A stretch of DNA of 64,000 nt from Ruminococcaceae bacterium BL-4 (GTDB lineage Bacteria; Bacillota; Clostridia; Oscillospirales; Acutalibacteraceae), in contig LR778134.1 in assembly GCA_902809935.1 (NCBI GenBank), forward strand, positions 1,302,001 to 1,366,000, in the 5' to 3' direction. The notes under the pieces are model-generated. The model was not told the origin of the DNA and did no database searches. It saw nothing but the letters and a program-made list of their open reading frames with translations. Positions 33,710-42,466 of the stretch are shown here, piece after piece. Within the stretch, counting starts at the first letter, position 1. Each line of letters begins with the position of its first letter. The translations under genes and the position numbers were made by a program.

Positions 33710-33946
33710 ATGGCTTTACCGAAGGAAAATGAAACATATCTGAATGTTTGTATAGAAAGCTCAATATATGATCGTCTAGAAGAATTGTGTGATAAGGCAG
33801 AATAAACCAAAACAGTTGCTGTAGAACGAGCATTAACGGAGTATCTTGAGCATTATAATAAACAACAGAAAATATTGGAAAGCTATAATCAAGCTACATA
33901 TCATAGAAGGGGGAATGCTACTCATGGATATAAAACAATATGTTGA
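33710..33946 (+). pseudogene. Ribbon-helix-helix regulator or antitoxin with one stop codon
   Basis: From ATG 33710 (GAGGGTGAA upstream): ALPKENETYLNVCIESSIYD, RLEELCDKAE, stop, then TKTVAVERALTEYLEHYNKQ. This is a CopG/Arc-like ribbon-helix-helix domain with a single TAA at 33803-33805, where a CAA would restore it. The frame runs on to overlap the endonuclease start. It may have been the controller of that restriction system. Confidence 0.6.
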
Positions 33947-34637
33947 TACAGATTTGTTGGAGAAGTTTGAGTTTCACAATTATGGTCATTCACTTGAAAT
34001 CTTGCACGAATCTTTTCCGTCAGAATGGTCTGAATTGCAGGACTGTTTAAGAAAACTGAGTTTAACACTAGAAGACATAAAGAAGGCAGGAGGGAATGAG
34101 TCTCCTATTCCTAAAAAATTTGATGATGTGCTTTACCCTTATGGATGGAGAGAGATCAGAATTTCTGGAGATTTGATTGTAAAAAAGTATCCACGGCAGA
34201 CAGCTCAGCGGCGCGGGAAATTTTCTAATGAACCATATGAAGTCGAAACAATTGCCGGATACATTGATGGACATAACATAGACTTCCTGAAAAATAGAGT
34301 CGCATTTGATTTGGAATGGAACAGCAAAGACCAGACTTTTGACCGCGATTTACTTGCCATGAGGACATATTTTGACTGTGGGCTGATTGATGTAGGGGTT
34401 ATTGTAACTAGAGCTGAAGAATTAAATGAAATATTCCGACAGGAGAAGGATAATAACGGGCAAATCCTCATGAAAAAATATGGGGCAAGTACAACGTGGA
34501 TGGGTAAGCTTACATATCGTTTGGATTCAAGGCGAAATGGTGGATGCCCAATATTAGCAGTCGGAATCAGAAAGGAATGCATAGAAGGATATGAAAGACT
34601 TACAGCTTACAATTCAGAGCTTAAGAAAATTCGCTAA
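33924..34637 (+). CDS. BglII-like type II restriction endonuclease
   Basis: 237 residues from ATG 33924, with GAAGGGGG upstream. The text YPYGWREI (71-78), YIDGHNIDFLKNRVAFDLEW (113-132), NSKDQTFDRDLLAMRTYF and GLIDVGVIVTR fits the BglII endonuclease family. D120, D129 and E131 are candidate metal ligands. It overlaps the methyltransferase gene by 47 bases, the usual intimate layout of a restriction-modification pair. The recognition site is not predictable here. Confidence 0.72.
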   Translation: MDIKQYVDTDLLEKFEFHNYGHSLEILHESFPSEWSELQDCLRKLSLTLEDIKKAGGNESPIPKKFDDVLYPYGWREIRISGDLIVKKYPRQTAQRRGKFSNEPYEVETIAGYIDGHNIDFLKNRVAFDLEWNSKDQTFDRDLLAMRTYFDCGLIDVGVIVTRAEELNEIFRQEKDNNGQILMKKYGASTTWMGKLTYRLDSRRNGGCPILAVGIRKECIEGYERLTAYNSELKKIR

Positions 34638-35286
34638 GGGCAAAAAATACAACACAATTTACGCTGATCCACCATGGCAGTTCCAAAACAGAACAGGGAA
34701 AGTTGCACCGGAGCATAAGCGTCTTACTAGATATGAAACAATGACGATTGATGAGATTAAGCAGCTTCCTGTTTCTGAATTGGCAGGTGATAAGGCACAG
34801 TTATATCTTTGGGTTCCGAATGCATTGCTTCCAGAAGGGCTTGCCGTGATGGATGCCTGGGGATTTGAATATAAGACGAATTTTATCTGGGAAAAAGTCC
34901 GAAAGGACGGACAGCCGGATGGGCGTGGAGTTGGATTCTATTTTAGAAACGTCACTGAAATAATTCTTTTTGGAATCAAAAAGAAAAGTGAACCGAACCG
35001 TACACTAGCGCCTGCAAGATCTCAAGTGAATATCCTTCGCACAATGAAACGAGAACACAGTAGAAAACCCGATGAAATAATTCCCATTATTGAAGCGTGT
35101 AGTTCAGCACCGAGGATAGAGCTTTTTGCGAGAGGGGATCGTGAAGACTGGGATATGTGGGGAGATCAAGCTGATGCTTCTTATGAGCCAACGTGGAATA
35201 CGTATGCAAATCATACAGTTTCAAAGAAGCTGCATGATAATGAATTCTCAAGAAGTGAATTGCAGTTACAGATACCTGGAAAGTAA
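34591..35286 (+). CDS. MT-A70-family adenine-N6 DNA methyltransferase
   Basis: 231 residues. The catalytic motif IYADPPWQF lies at 23-31 with DPPW at 26-29. The rest matches the MT-A70 fold: KRLTRYETMTIDEIKQLPV, LYLWVPNALLPEGL, GFEYKTNFIWEK, FRNVTEIILFGIK and APRIELFARGDREDWDMWG. MT-A70 enzymes make N6-methyladenine. It would protect host DNA from the overlapping BglII-like nuclease. Since BglII itself is paired with a cytosine-N4 methylase, the swap to an adenine methylase is noteworthy. Confidence 0.85.
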   Translation: MKDLQLTIQSLRKFAKGKKYNTIYADPPWQFQNRTGKVAPEHKRLTRYETMTIDEIKQLPVSELAGDKAQLYLWVPNALLPEGLAVMDAWGFEYKTNFIWEKVRKDGQPDGRGVGFYFRNVTEIILFGIKKKSEPNRTLAPARSQVNILRTMKREHSRKPDEIIPIIEACSSAPRIELFARGDREDWDMWGDQADASYEPTWNTYANHTVSKKLHDNEFSRSELQLQIPGK

Positions 35287-35314
35287 TACAAATTCAGGAA
35301 GGGCTATAAGACTT

Positions 35315-35617
35315 ATGGGCGATTTGAAAACCATGTCAGAAGCTGAAATTATTGCACGAAAAGATAATTATCTCAAAGGGCTTAATGATTTAATGGATAA
35401 GCTCTTTCACTGTCTTTTAAAGCAACGGCATTCACAAGCTGAAAAAAATGAAATAAAGACAAAGTACAGAAACCTAAAATCACGAATCGGAGAAGAATCA
35501 AAAATTTTAAGAATCGTCAAGAGAAGTATTCGGTATATATCAAGAACTCATGCAAACTACGAAGGTGGAATTGTAGAAGCAGATGCGAAATATAAAGTAA
35601 ACAAATATTTTAATTAA
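35315..35617 (+). CDS. Unknown small helical protein
   Basis: 100 residues from ATG 35315, with AGGAAGGGC upstream. The longer open frame from 35126 overlaps the methyltransferase and has no start signal. It is rich in Lys and Arg and largely helical (MSEAEIIARKDNYLKGLNDL, NEIKTKYRNLKSRIGEE). It is 28 bases after the methyltransferase and may be part of that operon. Confidence 0.45.
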   Translation: MGDLKTMSEAEIIARKDNYLKGLNDLMDKLFHCLLKQRHSQAEKNEIKTKYRNLKSRIGEESKILRIVKRSIRYISRTHANYEGGIVEADAKYKVNKYFN

Positions 35618-35688
35618 ACAGAGAGGGAATCATTTATTAGTTTTGCAAAAATATTCAGGATGTCCTTTACAAGTAGCCACAGATGTAT

Positions 35689-36168
35689 TTACTTTGTAAA
35701 TTTGCTCTCTAGTTTTGTTATCAGCAGTCGCTTAAAACAAACGGGAATAGATCCAAGATATCCGCCCACTGCAATTAGCCCACTATACTTCTTAACTTGT
35801 GAGATTGGAACAAAGTTTACCTTACCAGGGCGATTATCAGAATTACGTGTGCATACATCTTTTTCTATGTTATCAATACGCACTCTACACCATGTATGAC
35901 CAGATATGGTTTCTGAGCCCTTGAAAAATGCTTTACGGCAGTAGACAATCTGAACATCATAGCCTAATTCACGTAATATATCACGAACACAAAACGCTTG
36001 TTGAACACAATATCCTTTTCCAATCCAAAATGCTTTCTTATAAGGCATAAATGGTATTTCAATGGAATATTTCATGTTTTTATTAACAAGAAAATTGACA
36101 TATTTAATCATGTCCCATCCAGTCAACTTGGAATTATTACATAGATTAACTGCGTCATGTAATTGCAT
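35689..36168 (-). CDS. Transglutaminase-like cysteine protease-fold protein
   Basis: 159 residues after GAGGGGGAAAA. The catalytic triad of the transglutaminase fold is in place: Cys54 in GKGYCVQQAFCVRDILRELG, His91 in SGHTWCRV and Asp104 in IEKDVC. No signal peptide is seen, so it is cytoplasmic. The substrate is unknown; relatives act as peptidases or amidases. It stands alone, facing the restriction genes. Confidence 0.75.
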   Translation of the reverse strand: MQLHDAVNLCNNSKLTGWDMIKYVNFLVNKNMKYSIEIPFMPYKKAFWIGKGYCVQQAFCVRDILRELGYDVQIVYCRKAFFKGSETISGHTWCRVRIDNIEKDVCTRNSDNRPGKVNFVPISQVKKYSGLIAVGGYLGSIPVCFKRLLITKLESKFTK

Positions 36169-36266
36169 TTTTCCCCCTCGATTATAAGCTGTAAAACTTA
36201 TTTCAGTTTGTGATGATTCTGTTTATATGTATTTTTCTGCTTCGCTCAGTTTTCCACTAATATAGT

Positions 36267-36312
36267 AACTTTGCTTTGATAAATCAAGATTAAATAAACA
36301 TGATGCAAAGTT
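36267..36312. repeat. Dispersed motif, site G, as an inverted pair
   Basis: AACTTTGC (36267-36274) and GCAAAGTT (36305-36312) form an inverted repeat with 30 bases between. The right arm reads AAACTTTGCATCATGTTTATT on the minus strand, a variant of sites A-D. Confidence 0.5.
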
Positions 36313-36400
36313 TTTGAGATGCTGCTAAAAGCAGAAAAGCTTTTTAACATTTAGTCTAAATATAGTTCTATAGAAAAGTGATGTCAATGTTTAAGTAAGA

Positions 36401-36446
36401 AAGTGCAGCCGCAGAGTCCCCCTCCACGGCTGCGCTTCTTTTATTT
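36401..36446. terminator. Rho-independent terminator
   Basis: AAGTGCAGCCG (36401-36411) pairs with CGGCTGCGCTT (36427-36437), with one mismatch, followed by CTTTTATTTT. Confidence 0.75.
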
Positions 36447-36518
36447 TATAGTCTACAAATAAAATAGACGACACAAAAAGAGCCACGAAACATTTTAGTT
36501 TCGTGGCCTAGGTGGTGC
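36433..36518. repeat. Attachment-like direct repeat, distal copy
   Basis: 86 bp matching 40211-40295, including a run of more than 40 identical bases from AAAATAGACGACACAAAAAG through the GCCACGAAAC hairpin to GGCCTAG, and ending TGGTGC. TGGTGC is the complement of GCACCA, the 3' end of the tRNA-Leu gene at the other copy. It probably marks the left end (attL-like) of a small inserted segment. Confidence 0.75.
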
Positions 36519-36595
36519 AAGTGTTCTTTTTTAAAAAGTTAGTAACATTAAGAGATTACAGGCAATTAAGAAGCGGTATTATACTTGACTATTAA

Positions 36596-37462
36596 TTACA
36601 GGGATGAGAACCAAGTTTCATCTATAGAATAATCAGTAACAGGTATAACACCTAATTGAAGTTCTCTTAATTTGTCAATTAATTCATCACCATCAATTAA
36701 GTCGATAGGAGCAGTTCCAGCTCTATTAGCTTCTTGTATCGCAGAAGAAGTAAATTTTCCAGTAGTAATAAAAAGCCCCTTATCAGCTCTACCTTGCATT
36801 GCTCCTCTAAAATCTCGCATTTCACTTGCAGAAACAGTTCCCTGATATCGTTTACATTGAAAAAGCATATGAAAGCTAATAATACCATTTAATTTTATGA
36901 TGCCAGTTCCATCGATTCCACCGTCGCCAGTTCTACCAGTTACTTGAACCTGGACAAATCCTGATTCACGTAACATGCGCTGAGTTAAACGCTCGAAAGC
37001 ATCAGGTGATAAGTTTTGAAGTACATTTCTAAGTTTATCTCTCCAACTTTGAATTTCATCGGGTGTATCTACACCGTCATTTTCAGGATTATCATCAGTA
37101 GCTTTTATCATTTCAGCTTTATCTAATTTTAGAAATGACATTGTACGAACCTGTGCAACAATTTCATTAGGATCAATAGTTTGTAATTCACGGCCTTTCG
37201 CTGTGAGTGCCCATACTCCTCGGGAGGAATTTTCTAATATCCCAACTTTTTTCATATATGTCCGCGTCCAAGCTAAACGATATTCCACTTCCGTTTTATT
37301 GCTATCATTATGTGGAAAGTTTGCCGTTTCTTCCGGAAGATTAAGTAACTTGATCGTTTTTTGATCTATTTCATCAACTGTTCCAGAACCACCTAATTCC
37401 TTTATAGCTTGAAAAAGTTGAGGCATCATTTCGTTATATGTTGGTCCATCATATTTCTCCAC
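36596..37462 (-). CDS. Mrr-family type IV restriction endonuclease
   Basis: 288 residues. The N-terminal Mrr_N winged helix (about 8-92) has AIKELGGSGTVDEIDQKTIK and RGVWALTAKGREL. The Mrr catalytic domain (about 152-270) has FERLTQRMLRESGF, GRTGDGGIDGTG with Asp184, FQCKRY with Gln202 and Lys204, and KGLFITTGKFTSSAI. This is the PD-(D/E)xK core that cuts DNA with foreign methylation. It is the main gene of the small segment bracketed by the 86-bp repeats. Confidence 0.88.
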   Translation of the reverse strand: MEKYDGPTYNEMMPQLFQAIKELGGSGTVDEIDQKTIKLLNLPEETANFPHNDSNKTEVEYRLAWTRTYMKKVGILENSSRGVWALTAKGRELQTIDPNEIVAQVRTMSFLKLDKAEMIKATDDNPENDGVDTPDEIQSWRDKLRNVLQNLSPDAFERLTQRMLRESGFVQVQVTGRTGDGGIDGTGIIKLNGIISFHMLFQCKRYQGTVSASEMRDFRGAMQGRADKGLFITTGKFTSSAIQEANRAGTAPIDLIDGDELIDKLRELQLGVIPVTDYSIDETWFSSL

Positions 37463-37759
37463 TATATTAGCCTCTAATCAATGTTATTTATAAATATTTT
37501 GTCATATTGAAAATCAAAAGTCAAGATATAAAAATTTGATAAGTGCAAAAATCGCCAATTGAAAGGCATTTAATCTGAATCCAAAAACTGTTGTGAGCAA
37601 GCGCTTTTGTAACACTCTAATCTGATTTTTGCTACAGGATTTATATCCTACAGTGTAACTTTGAAAGACGTTTAATAATCATTATAAGAATGTAGACGTA
37701 TGAATATAGTTCTTTAGTATGGCTGTAATGCTGGTACATTAATTCATTTTAATGTATTA

Positions 37760-38022
37760 AAATAGCGCTTTATAGGGAGTATTATCATATGAATATCCAG
37801 CATTATTCATACTTTGCGTTATTCCAATCTGTTTGCAGTATTCCGTGCATTCTTAGGAAGTATATTGACTACATTGGTTACCGTGCAGAATCAACTTATC
37901 GGTATTGATTCCTACCTGTGATGTGACTGCTTTTTGAAGCATTCGTTTGGCCAAATCTGCGGTAATATTTTTATCAGTGATATTGGCAATAAAACTTCTA
38001 TCATGAAAATCTATGATGGAAC
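37760..38022 (-). pseudogene. IS3-family transposase (rve) remnant
   Basis: Minus-strand text CSIIDFHDRSFIANI, KLILHGNQCSQYTS, stop, ECTEYCKQIGITQSMNNAGY and SYDNTPYKALF follows the IS3 OrfB pattern between its second Asp and Glu. Both catalytic residues are mutated (HGNQ for HSDQ, PYKA for PMER). The remainder of 37463-38155 shows nothing further. Confidence 0.7.
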
Positions 38023-38155
38023 AGTTATATCTTTATGGGAACTATGAATCTTCATTTTAAAAATAAAAGTTTGTATAAATAAGTTAATTGTTCCAACACA
38101 TTATGGGATTGACAATATTTCCCTCCATAGTAAAATAAGGAAGAAGGTGAAAAAT

Positions 38156-38563
38156 ATGAACCATCTTGAAATAAATCATACTAAAAACAAACATACTGGT
38201 TCGATTATTGCTATAGTAATAACGCTTGTTATAGGGGCTTTATTGCTGAATAATCCTCCTAAAAGCGTAGTGGCTGCAACAAATGAATCGAGCAGCTCAA
38301 CATCGGAAAAAGTAAAAAGCAATAGTGGCAATTATGTTACTCATGATAAATACGATCAAATACAAACAGGAATGTCATACGACCAAGTTAAAAAGATAAT
38401 TGGTTCAGAAGGGCAAAATATATTTGAATCTGGGGATAAGGGTACAAACGGTTATCAAATATCTTATATGTGGCTAGGAAAAGATGGTGGAGAAGCAACT
38501 ATCAGTTTCACCGGAAAAGATAAATTGGTTGTACAATTGAAATCTCAGAGTAGATTAAAATAA
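38156..38563 (+). CDS. Secreted DUF3862/SmpA-like protein
   Basis: 135 residues from ATG 38156 (GGAAGAAGG before it). A membrane anchor or signal helix lies at about 15-33 (SIIAIVITLVIGALLL), then a Ser-rich linker. The domain YDQIQTGMSYDQVKKIIGSE ... YMWLGKDGGEATISF is the DUF3862 or BLIP/SmpA-like fold of cell-surface proteins. It is probably exported or anchored outside the cell. Function unknown. Confidence 0.6.
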   Translation: MNHLEINHTKNKHTGSIIAIVITLVIGALLLNNPPKSVVAATNESSSSTSEKVKSNSGNYVTHDKYDQIQTGMSYDQVKKIIGSEGQNIFESGDKGTNGYQISYMWLGKDGGEATISFTGKDKLVVQLKSQSRLK

Positions 38564-38605
38564 AAAATTAGGAAAATAAATTCAAACTATTGAATTTTAC
38601 ATATT

Positions 38606-38698
38606 GATTGAAGTAGGTGGACGTGAAAAAACTTTTTACTATATGGATGAATCTGTAAATGTAATTGAAACGACAAATCCAATTAAGATCAATTTATA
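38606..38698 (+). pseudogene. Short coding remnant
   Basis: The frame ILIEVGGREKTFYYMDESVN followed by VIETTNPIKINL and a stop looks coding, but it lacks a start codon with a ribosome site. It may be the tail of a lost gene, or an artefact of low-complexity sequence. Confidence 0.3.
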
Positions 38699-38805
38699 AT
38701 TAAATTGGAGAATACGCAAAAAGGCCGAGAAATAATCTTGCCCTTTTTATTTACATTTTAGGGGATTATGGTAAAATTAGGTGGAAATAGGGGGGAGAGA
38801 TTTAA

Positions 38806-39519
38806 ATGCCTGAATCGTTAAGAATTGCGGAAGCGCTAAAAAATTTTATAAAGTTTAATGAAAGTTTTCCTATAAAGTTTCAATCTGAAATTCCAAATAA
38901 CGAAAAGGTTATTGCGTCAATACAAGGAAGATTTGAAGAATGGCTGGTATGCACGGACAAGCAGGTGCATATTATAAAATCTGGATTTTCCACTGGTAGA
39001 GTAGGGCAAATTGGGAATTTTTCAATTACATATCAAAATATTGCAAATGCCTTTGTGGATTTTCATACTTCAATGGGGTGCTTTGACATTATAGCAGTTG
39101 GCGTTCCGCATACAAAAAAGACTTATTGGGGAAAACAAGAACAAAACCCACAATATGCTTCAGACAGTATCGGCATCATTAAAAAAGATGTCGATAAATT
39201 TAATGCTGCTTGTGCATATATTAATGCACGATCTGCTGAAGAAAAAGAATCATATGTAGCAACTTGTCCGAATAGTGAAGTACCTATAGAGCAGAGCACT
39301 CAGGCAGCCGTTGATATTCCGAGTCAGCAAGAAAGTCAATCGGTAAGGTGTCCAAAATGTGGTAGTACAAATCTTCAAGTCTATAATGAAGTCGTTGGCA
39401 AGGGTGTAAGCGGAACAAAAGTATGCTTATTTGGAATATGCGGCTTATGCGGTGCGGGAAAGACAAAAAATGTACAGTATTGGATTTGTAAAAGTTGTGG
39501 GTATAAATTCAAAGCATGA
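38806..39519 (+). CDS. PH-like domain protein with C-terminal zinc ribbon
   Basis: 237 residues after GGGGGGAGAGATTT. Residues 30-130 read as a bacterial pleckstrin-like domain (EKVIASIQGRFEEWLVCTDK, VHIIKSG, FSITYQNIANAFVDFH). A polar linker leads to a zinc ribbon CPKCGSTNLQ ... CKSCGYKF (about 181-234). Between the ribbon halves is a Cys/Gly-rich insert (CLFGICGLCGAGKT). It overlaps the next gene by 4 bases. Function unknown. Confidence 0.6.
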   Translation: MPESLRIAEALKNFIKFNESFPIKFQSEIPNNEKVIASIQGRFEEWLVCTDKQVHIIKSGFSTGRVGQIGNFSITYQNIANAFVDFHTSMGCFDIIAVGVPHTKKTYWGKQEQNPQYASDSIGIIKKDVDKFNAACAYINARSAEEKESYVATCPNSEVPIEQSTQAAVDIPSQQESQSVRCPKCGSTNLQVYNEVVGKGVSGTKVCLFGICGLCGAGKTKNVQYWICKSCGYKFKA

Positions 39520-39875
39520 ATGAAAAGAAAACGTATTATTGGTTTAAGACAATGGAGTGGTTTGCAAAACATTGGGGATGTCATCAAATGGCAGACCGTA
39601 GTTTTTCACTTGGAAATTATCAGTTTCCGATATGTGCAAGGTGTATTGGCATATTGATAGGCAAGATAGTGGGGATATTTCTTGCATTTTTGACTCCCTC
39701 ATATTGGCAAGTCATTTTTCTTGTTATTCCAATGGCAGTCGATGGATTAACACAACTATATGGTAAACGGACTTCTACAAATTTTTTAAGACTTATAACT
39801 GGGGTACTTTGTGGGTATGCAATAATTACATTTTTAGCTTTTATTATCAAACTAATTATTTCAAAATTCATATAG
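39516..39875 (+). CDS. DUF2085 membrane protein
   Basis: 119 residues, starting inside the stop of the previous gene (ATGA). The DUF2085 signature is clear: GCHQMADRSFSLGNYQFPIC followed by ARCIGILIG, with paired Cys and His. Three hydrophobic helices follow (about 43-60, 64-80 and 92-115). The family is of unknown function in Firmicutes. It is co-translated with the zinc-ribbon protein, suggesting a joint role. Confidence 0.75.
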   Translation: MNEKKTYYWFKTMEWFAKHWGCHQMADRSFSLGNYQFPICARCIGILIGKIVGIFLAFLTPSYWQVIFLVIPMAVDGLTQLYGKRTSTNFLRLITGVLCGYAIITFLAFIIKLIISKFI

Positions 39876-40047
39876 CGTAATAAATATGAAATACAGGGCA
39901 GACAAAAATGAAACTGATAAATAATTTCAGCCCTTTTGTTGACTTCCTTTATGGGAATGATACAATCTATGTTGACTGCACTCCCGAAAGCAAATAAGAA
40001 AAAGCTCAAATAGATGAACATTAAAATCTTTACATAGCATGAAGTTA

Positions 40048-40089
40048 GAGAGGCCACAAGACAAAAATGCCTTGTGGCCTCTCCTTTTT
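40048..40089. terminator. Rho-independent terminator
   Basis: GAGAGGCCACAAG (40048-40060) pairs with CTTGTGGCCTCTC (40071-40083), then CTTTTTTAT. It is 170 bases after the DUF2085 gene. Confidence 0.85.
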
Positions 40090-40210
40090 TATCTTTTAAA
40101 TTTTAGATTAATTGTACTTTTTTAACGGATCATAGCAAAAATTAAAGACTGTTTTTTTAGATCTCAGTTAATAAGAATTCTAAATAGACAAAGAAGAATC
40201 TGAACTATTA

Positions 40211-40289
40211 CGCTTTTTTATTTTACAGCCCAGAATTAAAATAGACGACACAAAAAGAGCCACGAAACATTTTAGTTTCGTGGCCTAGA

Positions 40290-40295
<6 letters not shown>
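40211..40295. repeat. Attachment-like direct repeat, tRNA-proximal copy
   Basis: Partner of 36433-36518. It contains the hairpin GCCACGAAAC/GTTTCGTGGC (40259-40284), likely the tRNA terminator, and the last six bases of the tRNA gene (TGGTGC). The rest of 39876-40210 holds only the terminator at 40048. Confidence 0.75.
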
Positions 40296-40373
<78 letters not shown>

Positions 40374-40405
40374 ATATGAGCAACAGTAAAAATACCGATG
40401 CTCTT

Positions 40406-40434
40406 ATTTTATCAAAAATAAAACTGGATTGCAA
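40406..40434 (-). promoter_or_regulatory. Promoter of tRNA-Leu
   Basis: On the minus strand, TTGCAA, a 17-base spacer and TAAAAT, about 30 bases before the tRNA 5' end. Confidence 0.6.
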
Positions 40435-40436
40435 CT

Positions 40437-41714
40437 TTATTTTCCTAAAAGTCCTTGTTCAAGCATAGATTGAGCTGCCAACATTGCTCCTAAACGTCCG
40501 CTGTGAAAATTCAAAGCTCCTTGCATCCATGCGGCCCATGGAGCACGCAAAGGTGCATCAGCGGAAAGTTCAATGGAAGCTCCCAAGGTAAAAGCGCCGG
40601 CTGCCATGATCACCTTGCTGTCATAACCGGGCATATCCCATGGTTCCGGTGTTACAAAAGCATCTACCGGAGCTCCTTTTTGGACGCCTTGACAAAATGC
40701 AATTAATGATTTTTCATTACGCAGCAGCAGTGTTTGAATAATATCAGCACGCGGTTCATCCCAACGTGGAGAAGTTTCATACCCAAATTGAGAAAATAGG
40801 GCAGAGGTAAAGACGGCTGTTTTAAGGGCTTCTCCGGTTACATGAGGGGCGTGAAAAGCGCCCATAAAAAGTTCTCGATTATGCCCTAATGTGCATCCGA
40901 TTTCACGTCCTGTTCCAGGAGTCGTTAACCGATAAGCGCAGCTTTCAACCAAATCTTTTCTGCCTGCGATATAGCCTCCGGTGGGAGCAATCCCACCACC
41001 TGGATTTTTGATAAGAGAGCCTGCCATAAGATCGGCACCATGAGAAGTGGGTTCCTCTTTTTCCACAAATTCACCATAGCAATTATCTACCATTGCAATA
41101 CAGTTTGGCGCTTGTTTTTTGCAGACACGAATAATTTCTTCGATTTCTTTCACGAAAAGAGAAGGACGCAAATTGTAGCCACGGCTTCTTTGGATATAGA
41201 CCATCTTAGGTTGAAGCTCATGGACCCGCTTAGCAATTGTGGGAAGATCGGGCTTTCCATCGGGAGTCAAATCGACCTGTTCATAGTGAATGCCAAACTC
41301 TTTTAGAGAACCATTTCCATCTCCGGTTAAGCCAATGACACTTTGAAGAGTATCATATGGCAGTCCGGTTACGCAGAGCATGGTATCTCCCGGACGCAGA
41401 ACTCCAAATAAAGCTACGGTTAGTGCGTGTGTTCCAGAGACAAAATTATGACGCACCAGTGCATCTTCAGCGCCTAACGCTTTTGCATAGACTTGATCCA
41501 GTACTTCACGGCCGCGGTCACCATATCCATATCCGGTACTCGCAGCAAAGTGGCTTTCACTCACACCGCTTTCAAGAAAAGCAGCAAGCATTTTTTGTTG
41601 ATTATAATCGGTCGTTTTTTCAATTTCACGTAACTGACAATCAGCTTCTTGCAAAGCATGATCAGCAGCTTTTTTTATAGAGTCGTCAATTTTAAAATAA
41701 GGATATAAATTCAA
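40437..41714 (-). CDS. Methionine-gamma-lyase-family PLP enzyme
   Basis: 425 residues from a TTG with AAGGAGATCC upstream. It matches the clostridial 'Met_gamma_lyase' group (YnbB-like): STGYGYGDRGREVLDQVYA, FVSGTHALTVALFG, VYIQRSRGYNLRPS, MVDNCYGEFVE and LIKNPGGGIAPTGGYIAG with the Lys that would bind pyridoxal phosphate. These enzymes cleave C-S bonds of sulfur amino acids, or are of uncertain substrate. It is the last gene of a four-gene operon with overlapping ends. Confidence 0.85.
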   Translation of the reverse strand: MNLYPYFKIDDSIKKAADHALQEADCQLREIEKTTDYNQQKMLAAFLESGVSESHFAASTGYGYGDRGREVLDQVYAKALGAEDALVRHNFVSGTHALTVALFGVLRPGDTMLCVTGLPYDTLQSVIGLTGDGNGSLKEFGIHYEQVDLTPDGKPDLPTIAKRVHELQPKMVYIQRSRGYNLRPSLFVKEIEEIIRVCKKQAPNCIAMVDNCYGEFVEKEEPTSHGADLMAGSLIKNPGGGIAPTGGYIAGRKDLVESCAYRLTTPGTGREIGCTLGHNRELFMGAFHAPHVTGEALKTAVFTSALFSQFGYETSPRWDEPRADIIQTLLLRNEKSLIAFCQGVQKGAPVDAFVTPEPWDMPGYDSKVIMAAGAFTLGASIELSADAPLRAPWAAWMQGALNFHSGRLGAMLAAQSMLEQGLLGK

Positions 41715-42466
41715 GAAAGGATCTCCTTTGTTATGTTTTGAGATAGGGTTTTCATTTCAATCCATTGCCCACAGATATGGTATCCTAGCGCTTGATAATA
41801 GGAGCAAAGAGAATTTTCGCAGCAGAGAAAAAGATTGCGTTCCGGAAAATAAGCCGGGATAGCCTCCATCATAGCAGAAAAGATTCCGTGCTGACGTCGA
41901 TTCGGACGAACTGCACCGGAAAAAAGCAGAGCATTTTTGGGGGATATGCAGGCTGCAAGACATGCAATCAGATCATCATGGTCCATAATTCCCCAGGCAT
42001 CGGCTGTCTGATGGCGAATTCGATGATTAAGATCAAGGTAAAAGGGTTCAAAATCCGGAACCGAGAAAAATGGTGTTTCACATGCTTTTAAAAGTGCATG
42101 CATTTTTTTGAGTGAAATTGGATGAGAAAGATTCCAAGAAGTTGAGGGGCGTTCTGAATTCCGTATCATTTCGGGGCCTTGATCCGAGACTAAAAACCCA
42201 AGCTTTTTAGAAAGAGAGGAATTTTCACAGAAAACAGTTTTTGCACCCGAAAAGTGAATAAATTCTCGTAATTCTAAAGAATCTTCAAAATCACCTGCAA
42301 GGGTCATGACGTCATCCATCAGAGAGATACAGCCGGACTTTTCGCGCCAGAAATGAAGAAATGGCATTTTGGTTTCATAGCCCAGTGCCATAGAAAAGAT
42401 GCGGCAGCCTAAGGGAGAATTATCCCATTGGGCTAGTTCCTGCGGGCCTTGTATCAGATGAATCAT
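41711..42466 (-). CDS. GNAT-family acetyltransferase-like protein
   Basis: 251 residues. The C-terminal part has the GNAT core: ALLFSGAVRPNRRQHGIFSA (acetyl-CoA loop, R/Q-x-x-G), MMEAIPAYFPERNLFLCCE and YYQALGYHICGQWIEMK. The N-terminal 120 residues are a poorly conserved second domain. It overlaps its neighbours by four bases on each side, so it belongs to the peptidase/lyase operon. The substrate is unknown. Confidence 0.7.
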   Translation of the reverse strand: MIHLIQGPQELAQWDNSPLGCRIFSMALGYETKMPFLHFWREKSGCISLMDDVMTLAGDFEDSLELREFIHFSGAKTVFCENSSLSKKLGFLVSDQGPEMIRNSERPSTSWNLSHPISLKKMHALLKACETPFFSVPDFEPFYLDLNHRIRHQTADAWGIMDHDDLIACLAACISPKNALLFSGAVRPNRRQHGIFSAMMEAIPAYFPERNLFLCCENSLCSYYQALGYHICGQWIEMKTLSQNITKEILS

